DNA of 11,541 nt from Cephalothrix simula (Eukaryota; Nemertea; Palaeonemertea; Archinemertea; Cephalotrichidae): the NCBI GenBank assembly GCA_035591015.1, contig JAXIUW010199288.1, positions 1 through 11,541 of the forward strand. Direction: 5' to 3'. Shown piece by piece: positions 1 through 7,834 of the stretch; position 1 is the stretch's first letter; each line of letters begins with the position of its first letter. The notes below the pieces were generated by a model. It searched no databases. It was not told the origin of the DNA and worked only from the letters and a program-made list of their open reading frames with translations. The position numbers and the translations under genes are program-made.

Positions 1-114
1 AGTGCACTCGGGGCTACCGCCCCTCGCGCCCAACTGCCTCGTATGGCCCCCAAAAAGCCATGCTATAACTCTAACTTATAAAAAAGCATGTACAGTTTTA
101 ATTTACCTTGATCT

Positions 115-416
115 GTAAACGGTTTTATTGAAAGCTGGGTCCTAAACCCCCTTGACCCTTACATTTTCTGAATCCTTGTGGAAAACCCTAATCCAAGTTT
201 ATATTTTCAAAGGGGTAGCGCCGCCTGGGGCCGCCCAGGGCCAAAACTTTTTGAAATTTTTTTCTTCAAATAGTGATTTGGAAAAAAATTCAATTTTTGG
301 CCCAGGGCGGCGCATACCCTTTTAAATATAAAAACTTGGATCAGGGTTTTCCACAAGGAAAATATAAGGGTCAAGGGAGTTATCTGTTAAGGCCTCAGCT
401 TTCAAGAAAACCGCGA
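115..416. mobile_element. Foldback element of about 300 bp, near-perfect palindrome
   Basis: The left arm (115-240) reads gtaaacggttttattgaaag, then cttgacccttac, ccttgtggaaaaccc, tccaagtttatattt and gcgccgcctggg. The right arm (299-416) is its complement in order: cccagggcggcgc, then aaaacttgga, gggttttccacaagg, taagggtcaagg and agctttcaagaaaaccg. The centre pairs too: ccaaaactttttgaaat with the complement of attcaatttttgg, leaving a loop of about 16 bases near 265-280. Half of a related copy sits at 9279-9447. No coding capacity is visible. Confidence 0.9.
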
Positions 417-517
417 TAAATTTCTAGCGATATTTATCACTGCTTTCAGCTTCATTTACTACGCCTCCAACAATTATAATTTTCGAGGGGCAAGTAACTC
501 CTATTTCAGCTGTACAG

Positions 518-575
518 TAATAAATTTGTAATAAAAATAATAAATTTGTATAATAAAAATAATAATAAAGTTTTA
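518..575. repeat. AT-rich short tandem
   Basis: Two units of aataaatttgta(ta)ataaaaat follow one another, then aataataa. This is simple low-complexity sequence. Confidence 0.7.
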
Positions 576-1430
576 ATAAATATTTAACAAGTAATATTTA
601 TTATTTGGTTGTATAGTAAGTAAATGGAAGTTACTTTCCCTCAGTAATTTTTAAGGTTCAGTGTTCTGAATTTGAGTCTTGGTTTATCACTGATATTTAA
701 AGAAGCGCAAGAATCAATTTCACTACTAAACTATTAGGATAATTCAGCTATAAGATAAAGAGATCCAGGATTTTCATTCGAATCAAAGGGTGCCTAATTC
801 ACTTGGTATTAATTTTAACGTAGGATATTCGCCCCTACCAAAGAGACTTAAGGTTACAGCGCTCAAATGGCCAATGATCAGCCCATTGCAACACAGGATC
901 TATAAGATCTGATGGACAAGTAAACAAATCATCACGGCTTAAAACGTCCTTCGCATCAGGCCAACATAAACTTCCTAACAATCTTTTTTTTTTCTCATAT
1001 TTTGACTGTATGTGGGAATCGTTTTAAAATAAATAAAGATTAAATTAAACGTCTTTCAAAACATCATCAGTCAATTTCAAAAAAAGTTTCTTCGAATGAT
1101 CTCCTTTAAAGATTGTTAAACTTACGCAAGCCATGACGAAGGTTTTTATGACGCCATGACCTACGTAGCCTAGTTCAGCGCCTTTAACCACTCTTCCTTC
1201 CTGACAGACTTTCTAGACACTGCAAGTTTACCCAGTGCCTTATCCAGCATCGCCGCTAGTGAGAAACAATTAATAATAGTAGTGCTCGACGTAGCCTAGG
1301 TGTGCAAAATGCCCCCCACCTATGTTGTCAAATACTCTTACCCTCATGGTTCGATAGAGTAGTTGGATAGGTAATCGACTGTGCATTAATAATTTTCATA
1401 TTAAAAGCCTGTGACCTCATGAAGGCGCAA

Positions 1431-1492
1431 CCGAGCGGCAAAAACCGTCGGGTCTGTCCCCTTACAAGCCAAAAGCGGTTTTTGCCGCTCGG
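1431..1492. repeat. 17-bp perfect GC-rich hairpin
   Basis: The sequence ccgagcggcaaaaaccg at 1431-1447 pairs perfectly with cggtttttgccgctcgg at 1476-1492 around a 28-base loop. There is no T-run after it, and in an animal intron it is not a transcription terminator. The ends of a tiny foldback element or a structured intronic RNA are the likely readings. Confidence 0.75.
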
Positions 1493-1745
1493 ATACCCCT
1501 CGGGCCAATATATAAATTGTTAATGTTAATGCGCCCCCTCCCCTCCCACTTATCAACCCTGGTTCGCCCCTTTTCACCTTTTTCCACCGAATTTACCAAC
1601 CGTCTTCGCCAGGTTATCACCGAGACGTCAGCATATCGACTGGTTTTCACAGTAGTTAAAATGGCGGTATAAGTAAGGTTTTTGGCTTATACCGAAAAAT
1701 CATACTGCCTCTGCCGGGTGGTGAACCTGGTGTAAAAGGGATGGG

Positions 1746-1940
1746 TGTCCCCAGGGATTAATGTCCGCCCCTATATATTTTGTATAGGTGACACGAATGA
1801 AGCTGGTTTTCGGGATAAATGTCATCTCACCATATATATTTTGTATACAAGGGGACTTTAAAACCTACGGACACTAATTCCTATCAGACCGGGACATCTC
1901 GCACTTCAGTCTAGTCTCTACCACTAAACCACTGAAGCAG
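1746..1940 (-). repeat. Degraded tRNA-derived SINE with inverted-repeat tail
   Basis: Read on the minus strand, tggtttagtgg (complement of 1921-1931) fits the pol III A box, and ggtctgatagg (complement of 1880-1890) sits at the distance of a B box but is decayed. The following sequence has cggacactaattcct (1868-1882) and a near-complement at 1753-1767 (13 of 15). Between them atatattttgtata occurs twice (1773-1786, 1834-1847). Part of it recurs at 7538-7569. The tRNA parent is unclear. Confidence 0.4.
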
Positions 1941-2416
1941 CTATCTGCGGATTATCGGTTGGAACTTTGCTATGGCTATTAGAAACAAGAAAATTTCACC
2001 TCGTTAATTTTGCCTTATCCACACTGCATCACAAGCAGTTTGGCTACGCCCCTGTTTATACCTAAACTATAGCTACAAAAAGAGTTTGTTTATCAAGCAT
2101 TACTAATAACGCAAATATCGGGGTATTAGGTGCAACATTGCCGCGTTTGGAATTTGATGATCATCTGTAGCTATTTTTGATCTAACTGGAATGATTCGAT
2201 GTACAAAAAGTTTGACTCTTACTATTTTGTACCAGTTTTTAACACATTTTGACTCCCCCATGCATAGGTCTGGAACATTTTTTTGTGCTTTTTCTAAAAA
2301 TGTTTACAAGGATTTTAAGCCTTCTTGGAGATCTCTTCCTACCAGTAAGGCCTAGTATTATTTTATTCAGCTGTTTTATTGAAAATTTTTATAAGAAAAT
2401 CTGTTTATTTTTTCAG

Positions 2417-2651
2417 GGAATCTGACATGCGTAGTAGTATTTCCTTATTTGAAGCCCTTAGAGAGACGATCTATTCCGAAGTTGCTACTCTAATATCCCA
2501 AAATGAGAGTCGCCCACATTTCCTAATCGCTTTGTTCCGTGAACTTCAAATGCTGAGCACAGATTACCTTCGTCAGAGATGCCTTTATGCTGTCCAAGAT
2601 CTGATTGGTCGATATTTAAATGAAGATGACGTCAAAGACGACGGAAGACAC
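2417..2651 (+). CDS. PCM1: PCM1 exon a (LFEALRETIYSEV block)
   Basis: The exon encodes about 78 residues. It begins with a very conserved block (LFEALRETIYSEV, then a stretch ending RPHFLIALFRELQML), followed by DYLRQRCLYAVQDLIGRY and a short acidic end. Vertebrate PCM1 has nearly the same sequence at the start of its conserved C-terminal region. The block looks helical and has no membrane segment. The acceptor is a T-rich tract ending tttcag at 2416, and the exon starts with the third base of a codon, so the intron before it is phase 2. The donor is gttagt at 2652, leaving phase 0 after a His codon. The reading frame continues upstream of the acceptor to an ATG at 2379, but that part is intronic. 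A donor at 2631 (gtcaaa) is possible but fits the consensus less well. Confidence 0.93.
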
Positions 2652-3378
2652 GTTAGTATTTTATACTGGTTCACTTCCTTAATGTTGCTTGGCCTCGCAG
2701 TTGACTAACAAACTACTGGTATATTATCATACGATTTTTCATGAAAATTTGTTAGATACATGTCTGCATGATTATGATGATGAATATTTATAATCATAGA
2801 TGAGTTGTATAACATTAAAATAGCATGATATGAGGGAGGGGGTTGTCAGACAACCTCAGACATCGGTCGGGGGGTGGGTGGATGTCAAACGACCAAAAAA
2901 AATTATGTGACATGTCAGATAAATTGGTGGTGTCCGGCAAATTTTGCCAAAAATTTTATCTGACTTCAGATAAATTGGGTGGTGTCTGGAAAATTTTGTC
3001 GAAAAATTTGTCTGACGTCAGATCAGATAAATTGGGTGGTGTCAAGAAAAATTTGTCTGACGTCAGGCAAATTTTCCGAAGAAAATTTTGTCGGGTCAAG
3101 AAAAATTTGACGTTAGGTAATTTGGGTCTAAAGTAACTTTTGTCATAAAATTTATCTGACGTCAGATAAATTGGGTGGTCTCCTTGCTGGCCGGTGTCAG
3201 ATAACTTAAACTAAATGTCAGATAATTTGGGAGGTGGGTGTCATCTTACGCTAGTTGTCTGACAACCACCCCCCCCCCCCCCACCCCCCGATGATATGTT
3301 TTATGAACCCTTTTCCCTGACCAATCAATAACGTCGATTTCAAACTTTGACCAATCATTGGCAACGAATTTCTTTCAG
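2652..3378 (+). other. Intron 1
   Basis: The intron is 727 bases, from donor gttagt to acceptor tctttcag, in phase 0. Most of it is filled by the repeat element at 2833-3290. I see no exon in the remainder. Confidence 0.8.
2833..3290. mobile_element. Non-autonomous terminal-inverted-repeat element with 8-bp flanking repeat
   Basis: The left end carries ggggttgtcagacaac (about 2839-2854) and the right end carries its complement gttgtctgacaacc (3254-3267), each next to a G- or C-rich tip. The element is flanked by a perfect direct repeat, atgatatg, at 2825-2832 and 3291-3298, which looks like a target-site duplication. Inside are about seven degenerate units built on tctgacgtcagataaattggg-type sequence, starting near 2917, 2960, 3011, 3056, 3155, 3195 and 3214. 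An open frame at 2843-3136 is only this repeat being read and should not be taken as a gene. An 8-bp duplication is typical of hAT and P-type elements, but the G-rich tips are not typical hAT ends, so the superfamily is open. Confidence 0.7.
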
Positions 3379-3477
3379 CCGCCTCCGCGATGGCTTAACA
3401 ATGTAGCTCATGAAGCTCATACTAACTCAGAACAAACGCCTAGCGAAAGTGTGGTAACCACTGATAGCGAAGCTCCG
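3379..3477 (+). CDS. PCM1: PCM1 exon b (TPSES exon)
   Basis: This small exon has exactly 33 codons and runs PPPRWLNNV to TTDSEAP. The central SEQTPSESVVTTDSE resembles the SELTPSESLATTDDE stretch of vertebrate PCM1, which follows the LFEALRETIY block at the same distance. It is Ser/Thr- and Glu-rich, and so likely disordered and open to phosphorylation. The acceptor is tctttcag (ends 3378) and the donor is gtaagc at 3478. Both borders are phase 0, so skipping this exon would keep the frame. It is too short to show up as a long ORF and was found by following the frame from the splice sites. Confidence 0.88.
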
Positions 3478-4727
3478 GTAAGCCTGGTTTTGAAATTTAA
3501 TCGCTAATAATATAAAGACATAAAGACCGCCAGAAGTCATTACAAATAGTTGTTTAAAATCATAAAAATAAAAAAACAACCCTTGCAAATATCTTTGTGC
3601 TGTGTTTATCGATTATCATTTACAGTTTTTGTAACAATTCTGACTGTTTCATGTCTGTATTTTGCATTTGAATCTTATTAAGGAAACACTGTGGACCTGT
3701 TATTTCGAAACACACCTATTGCATCGCATGTAAATGTTTTTGATTTAGCTTTGTCTACGACAAATCGTTTCCTGTTTCCATCATTTCCACTTTTATTAGC
3801 CAAATTTATGCAGTTCAATTTTTGTCTGTTGGTGGAATCCGATGTAACGGTTTGCCGTGTCCCCCGGCGTTCAGTGTCAGACATGTACAAGGCGGTTGCC
3901 AGTTGTATAGGTTTATACTACGAAGAGGACTCTAACTGCCAGAGAAACTGAACGGGGGGAAGCGATTTTTCATGGACAGAGCTAAAACGAAAAACTTCCG
4001 ATACAATACGTTTTGCGAAATAACTGGCCTCGACGCTACTAAATGCCACCACCTCAGATTAGAGCATAATCAAGATCAGAATACTCGACAAAAATCTCTT
4101 GTAGCTATACGTACGTTTTTTATCACCCTCAATAAGCAATTTTTGAAAGCTAATGGGCTCAAAATTACACGATATAATTCGGTCACTATAAATGTCATTA
4201 CTTTGTATGGTCATATATACAACAACCAATGTCGCTAGGTCACTTTAAATTGAAAGTTAAAAGATATGACATAGGTATTTAAACCTTTTAGAAACTTGAG
4301 ATCAATATCAGAATACTCGACAAAAAATATCTTGTGGATATACGTACGTTTTTATCACCTTCAATAAGCAACTTTTGAAAGCTTAATGAGCTCACAATTA
4401 TACTATAATGTGTTCACTATAAATGTCATAACTTTGTGGGGTCATATATACAACAACCAATGTCGCTAGGTCACTTTAGATTGAAAGTTAAAAGACATGA
4501 CATTTAGGTCTTTAAACCTTTTAGAAAATCTGTTTAGGCACTTGCTATGAATGTACATTTATGTACTTGAAACAAAATCATTAGTGCCTGGAAATTCATA
4601 TAATGCGTAAATTTTGGATTCAACAACTGTTTGGGCGACTTCTTTGGTCTTCTTTTACAACCACGGCCACATTTTGCCACAAAAACCTTTTGAATATGTA
4701 TAACGAGATATTGTTTTCAAATTTTAG
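3478..4727 (+). other. Intron 2
   Basis: The intron is 1250 bases, from gtaagc to an acceptor ending attttag. The first 200 bases are plain AT-rich sequence. Around 3691-3951 both strands are open for 70-87 codons, but the + frame begins at GTG, not ATG, and neither product is recognised. A tandem duplication fills about 4070-4527. Confidence 0.8.
4070..4527. repeat. 232-bp tandem duplication, two diverged copies
   Basis: The two copies lie at about 4070-4293 and 4300-4527 and are offset by 232 bases. Anchors shared in order are agaatactcgac, tatacgtacgtttt, tcaataagcaa, ggtcatatatacaacaacca and gtcgctaggtcacttta, ending in aaaccttttagaaa. The copies differ by scattered substitutions and small indels, so the duplication is not recent. 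An open frame at 3972-4238 covers the first copy only and the second copy does not keep it open, so no protein is called. Confidence 0.9.
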
Positions 4728-4925
4728 AGCTATAAACAGGGCACTAAGAAGAGCCCGGGGACCAATTCAAAGATTAGGACCGTAGGCGACTTAAAAGACG
4801 ATTTTTATGACTATATTGAACGTGTTGAAAGCCTAAGCTCCCTATCAACGCCCTCAAACAGTGGAATGTGGGATAACCCCTTTGCACAGGAATCCCTTGG
4901 TGATACAGTGATACATTTAGATAAG
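4728..4925 (+). CDS. PCM1: PCM1 exon c (DTVIHLD block)
   Basis: The exon has 66 codons, phase 0 at both ends. It starts with a basic stretch (SYKQGTKKSPG), continues through an acidic-aromatic patch (DDFYDYIERVESLSSLSTP) and ends with DNPFAQESLGDTVIHLDK. The end resembles the SSNFEPFATDDLGNTVIHLD stretch of vertebrate PCM1 and is the clearest diagnostic part. I prefer the acceptor after attttag (4727) because a T-rich tract precedes it. A second in-frame acceptor, aaacag at 4739, would drop four residues. The donor is gtacgg at 4926. Another frame across this region (4603-4785) is open but stops inside the exon and is a shadow. Confidence 0.88.
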
Positions 4926-5100
4926 GTACGGCCTTTCACCTACGCTTAGGTTACGCTCTACGCTCTACGCATAGTTTACGCTTGCTATCTCCCATTTTAC
5001 ATTTGCTTCAAAATGTGCCAAAATTTTGTTCCTGAATTTATACTACAGTTTAAAAGATATTTCATTGCATTTTGGCCATTTTAAAAAAGCGTTTTATTTT

Positions 5101-5660
5101 GGGTAACACCGTGTCCCTTAAGCCATAATAAACCAAGAGAGATTAGTGGTGGAATGGTCACGGCTAGGGTTGTCATTTACGAGACTGATTTTGAAAAAAA
5201 ATCTAATGATTGTTAGTTTTTGAGATACGCGCATTATTATTAGCAGTGCTGAGCATGCGCAAACTTGAAACCTGACAGCACCGTTCTCTTATTACATGTA
5301 CATATTGAAGGTCTAAATCTGTTAAATGGAGTTTGTAAAAATCAATAATCATGTCATTTTTCAAATGCTAATAACTCGAAAACGGTTGGATTTAGACCTC
5401 AGAAATGTATTATATACTTATAAAAATACTCCCATGATTAAGCAAATGGCGCTGTCGGATATTCGGTATGCAGACCTATTTTCAGTACTGCGCATGCGCG
5501 TATCTCGAAAACTGACAATCAATAGATTTTTTAAAAATCCAATTCCGTAAACGACAACCCTTGGCCTTGCCGCTACCATTCCACCATAATATTAGTAATC
5601 TCTCTTCGTATTTTTTTTATATCTGAATATGGCTTAAGGGACAGACACAGTGGTCAGTTT
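5101..5660. mobile_element. Foldback element of about 560 bp
   Basis: Almost the whole element is one inverted repeat. The left arm reads gtcccttaagccat (5113-5126), agagagatta, gtggtggaatggt, agggttgtc, then gagatacgcgcat. The right arm gives the complements in reverse order, ending atggcttaagggac at 5629-5642. Near the centre aggtctaaatc (from about 5309) pairs with gatttagacct (ending about 5399). No coding capacity is visible. Part of the same sequence recurs at about 8991-9095. The family is unnamed here, and a foldback MITE is the simplest reading. Confidence 0.85.
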
Positions 5661-5871
5661 CCATGCTATAGAATTTTAGATACTCCAGCCACACCTTTGA
5701 TTTTTGATAATTCTTGTAGTTGTACTGTAGTAGTTTTAAATTTGTTAGAATTTTATTTTCGTTCCTGCTTAATTGCTTTGAATGTTTGTTTTGAAATACA
5801 TTTAGCTTGAATTTTATGTTTCTGCTATTTTATGCACAAAATTGTGTGATATGCAATCGATTTGCATAAAC

Positions 5872-5985
5872 CAGGGGTGCCGATTTTCAGCGGACCCGCT
5901 AATTCCAGCGGACTTTGAGTCAAACTGTTAATACAAAAAGGCCTATAAACCTCCGCGTTTTTTGTTAGCGGCTATCGGCATCCCT
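5872..5985. mobile_element. Short hAT-like MITE (114 bp)
   Basis: The left end is caggggtgccgattttcagc and the right end, read on the minus strand, is agggatgccgatagccgct. That makes inverted ends of about 19-20 bases with few mismatches around 75 bases of internal sequence. Ends starting caggg(g/a)tg are common in hAT transposons. The flanks gcataaac and taatacac agree at 5 of 8 positions, so the expected 8-bp target duplication is at best decayed. Confidence 0.6.
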
Positions 5986-5989
5986 AATA

Positions 5990-6720
5990 CACAAATGGAT
6001 GGAAAAATCGGATGAGGCGTGGCTTGACATTAGCTATCCCCACGCGAGTTTCTCATATTAGGAGCATAGGAACCACCATAACTCTTATATCACTGGAAAG
6101 GGCATGCAAAATGCAGTAAAATGGTGGGGGTTTTATCCCACCGCCAACTGGTGGAGAATGGTGGTCAAAAATGTTCAAAATCAAAATTTTCGATGTAAAT
6201 AGCCACCATTTTTCACCAGGTGGTAGTTGGGACATGCTGTTGAACCACCGCTGCCACCAATGAGAAGTTTGTATTGAACCTAGATTACCTCTATATCAAC
6301 TTAGATGGATGTAACTACAATATAATTAACACATTAAAAATATACCTTTATTGGATGCGTCTTTCCTCTACAACTACAGAACACAAAAGAGACCGACTCG
6401 CGGTACACAATCGCTGACCTGCGTCCGCGAAGCCAATCAGATCAGTATGCGTGGTCACGTGATATCGCAAGACGTTATCACTAAATCGTATACTTCTCAT
6501 CAACTGCATTTTACATATACTATAGGGATATGTTTCCTATTTTCCTATTTGTCACAAATCCAAAAAATTAATTTGCTGATTTTCAGCCATTTCTTTTGGA
6601 CATTTTTGCCATACTCTCCACCAGGGGGTGGTAGGGATATTAAACTACTACCATTGCACTCAATTTTGCATGCCCTTTCCAGTGATATATAGGTTATGGG
6701 GGTTCCTATATCCCAAATAT
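5990..6720. repeat. CCACCAGGTGG-rich palindromic repeat, copy A (interrupted)
   Basis: The left edge carries aaatggatggaaaaatcgga, a gaggcgtggcttga stretch and then taggaaccaccataa..cactggaaagggcatgcaaaa. The complement of the last part is at about 6655-6710 (ttttgcatgccctttccagtg..ggttcctat), so the ends are inverted. Inside are gccaactggtgg and caccaggtggtag, themselves palindromic. Copy B at 10963-11490 has the same order in the same orientation. Relative to copy B, about 260 bases near 6265-6530 are foreign. Confidence 0.8.
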
Positions 6721-6839
6721 GGTATATATTTATAGGATGTTAGCAGTTGAAGGGGGTAGCCAGAATCGTTCGAGTTATATCAAAACTAGCTACAATAGGT
6801 TTTTTGGGTGTGAACTATGATATATTTTTAATGTGTTAA
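6326..6839. repeat. Perfect 19-bp inverted repeat bracketing part of intron 3
   Basis: The sequence ttaacacattaaaaatata at 6326-6344 has its exact complement at 6821-6839. The enclosed 476 bases include the foreign segment of copy A and its right arm. The two sites could be the ends of a separate element that inserted across copy A, but similarity stops within a few bases outside and inside the 19-mers. Confidence 0.55.
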
Positions 6840-7236
6840 ATTGCCAACACTGGATTACTTTATTTAAATACTCGTATTACCTTTCAACCCCACCTTATGT
6901 GACTTCTATTGTATAGCTAGTTTTGGTCAAATAAAATGAAATTAAATGTCATGGACTTTCGCTATTTTCTATATACCGCTAGTGTCGAGGTATTTATCCC
7001 AGAGGGAAGGGGGCCGCTGCAAGCCCATATGAAGTGCACAGAGCTCTTCGGGCGCTTAAGAGAACCTAAACGGTTGGGGGTGCCCCTTCAGATTCGAAAG
7101 AAAATTGGAATTTTGTCTATTTACGACTTTTTAGCAATTTTTTTTATCGATTTGTGCAGATTAATTGTATTTTTACTCATTTTTTGGTACTCTGCTATGC
7201 TAAACTGGATTTAGGTAATTTTTTTCCCTTTTTTAG

Positions 7237-7395
7237 GCCCTGAAGAAAATGCATGAATATGACAGAAAACTTGCCGAATTATCACGAAATGCTGATGCCG
7301 GTGCATCACCTCAAAAACAACAATATCTTGCACCTTCTTTGCCTGGACAGATCCTGTCTGATGCTCGAAGCGAGAGCTCGATGTCTGAGGCTACA
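7237..7395 (+). CDS. PCM1: PCM1 exon d (ALKKMHEYDR exon)
   Basis: The exon has 53 codons, phase 0 at both ends. It opens with ALKKMHEYDRKLAEL, matching the ALARMREYERMKTEA helix that directly follows DTVIHLD in vertebrate PCM1. The rest is Gln-, Ser- and Pro-rich (SPQKQQYLAPSLPGQ, then SDARSESSMSEAT) and probably disordered. The acceptor is the strongest in the window, a 15-base pyrimidine tract ending in ttttag. The donor is gtatgt at 7396. The end SMSEAT followed by YPRIDT of the next exon lines up with the VSEVSTIPCPRIDT stretch of the vertebrate protein. A second open frame at 7253-7516 is out of phase with the gene. Confidence 0.9.
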
Positions 7396-7834
7396 GTATG
7401 TAAAAATTTATTTTATTTCAAGAGTTGAAATTTTTATATTACTTTTTTGCACATCCTCCTGTATTGTTTCTCTAAGTATAATACCAGTAAATTTTTCATG
7501 TATAAGGACTAAGTGATCGTCAGGGCCTAGTGATGCTCTATAAATTTTGTATAGACAACACGAAAGAAGGCAGGGATTGTTGGGAAAAGACCTTTTTTCC
7601 ATGCTAAGTATATATGGATTTGCCCCTCGGCCCTCGTACTGTGTACTTCTAAACATGTTTTCTTGATACAGCGCCACGGTCGGGTATTTTTAATATTGAT
7701 ACATGTAGACCTGATGTTAAAGATCCAATTCATATGTATAACTTTCCGAATTTTAACTTCACAATTTATGACCCGTTTAGGTACCTAACCAAAATGTCCC
7801 ATCGAATAATTTAAATGCCTCAAATCTGTTTCAG
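7396..7834 (+). other. Intron 4
   Basis: The intron is 439 bases, from gtatgt to ctgtttcag. It contains ctataaattttgtatag plus a related flank (7538-7569), a copy of sequence at 1771-1802. An alternative in-frame acceptor (gtttag, ending 7780) lies near the 3' end. Two minus-strand open frames in it (7408-7677, 7527-7733) show no recognisable product. Confidence 0.75.

Larger units (their letters stand above)
1..2416 (+). other. Intron upstream of exon a (3' part)
   Basis: The 2416 bases end at the acceptor tttcag. No PCM1-like exon can be found here. The stretch holds the foldback at 115-416, an AT-rich short tandem at about 518-575, a coding-like minus-strand stretch at 835-1023, a hairpin at 1431-1492 and a tRNA-like repeat at about 1746-1940. 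About 1030-1430 and 1945-2416 show nothing I recognise. Confidence 0.65.
4926..7236 (+). other. Intron 3, the largest intron in the window
   Basis: The intron is 2311 bases, from gtacgg to a strong acceptor (T-rich tract ending cccttttttag). It contains three elements described separately: a foldback (about 5101-5660), a hAT-like MITE (5872-5985) and a CCACCAGGTGG-rich palindromic repeat (about 5990-6720). Between 6720 and 7236 there is a nested inverted repeat (caaaactagctacaat at 6781-6796, its complement near 6909-6926) and otherwise nothing I recognise. Confidence 0.8.

Noticed and set aside
1-20. SINE tail at the window start (agtgcactcgggg like gagtgctctcgggg)
   Set aside because: Only about 14 bases match, and the following sequence does not resemble either SINE copy.
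1462-1650. 62-codon minus-strand frame
   Set aside because: Arg/Gly-rich reading of a C-rich stretch next to a hairpin; no splice or family support.
2843-3136. 97-codon + strand open frame
   Set aside because: It reads through the units of the repeat element in intron 1; the peptide just repeats DKLGGV-like pieces, and no splice link to the gene exists.
2960-3240. CRISPR-like array of short repeats
   Set aside because: The units are degenerate, unequal in spacing and lie inside an inverted-repeat element in an animal intron; there are no regular spacers.
3678-3951. Open frames on both strands in intron 2
   Set aside because: The + frame starts at GTG with a stop just before it, neither peptide is recognisable, and no PCM1 block is missing at this place.
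3972-4238. 88-codon frame starting with ATG
   Set aside because: It lies over the first copy of a tandem duplication, and the second copy does not preserve the frame.
6351-6692. 113-codon + strand frame
   Set aside because: It spans the junction between a foreign insertion and the right arm of the palindromic repeat; it ends in repeat sequence shared with copy B.
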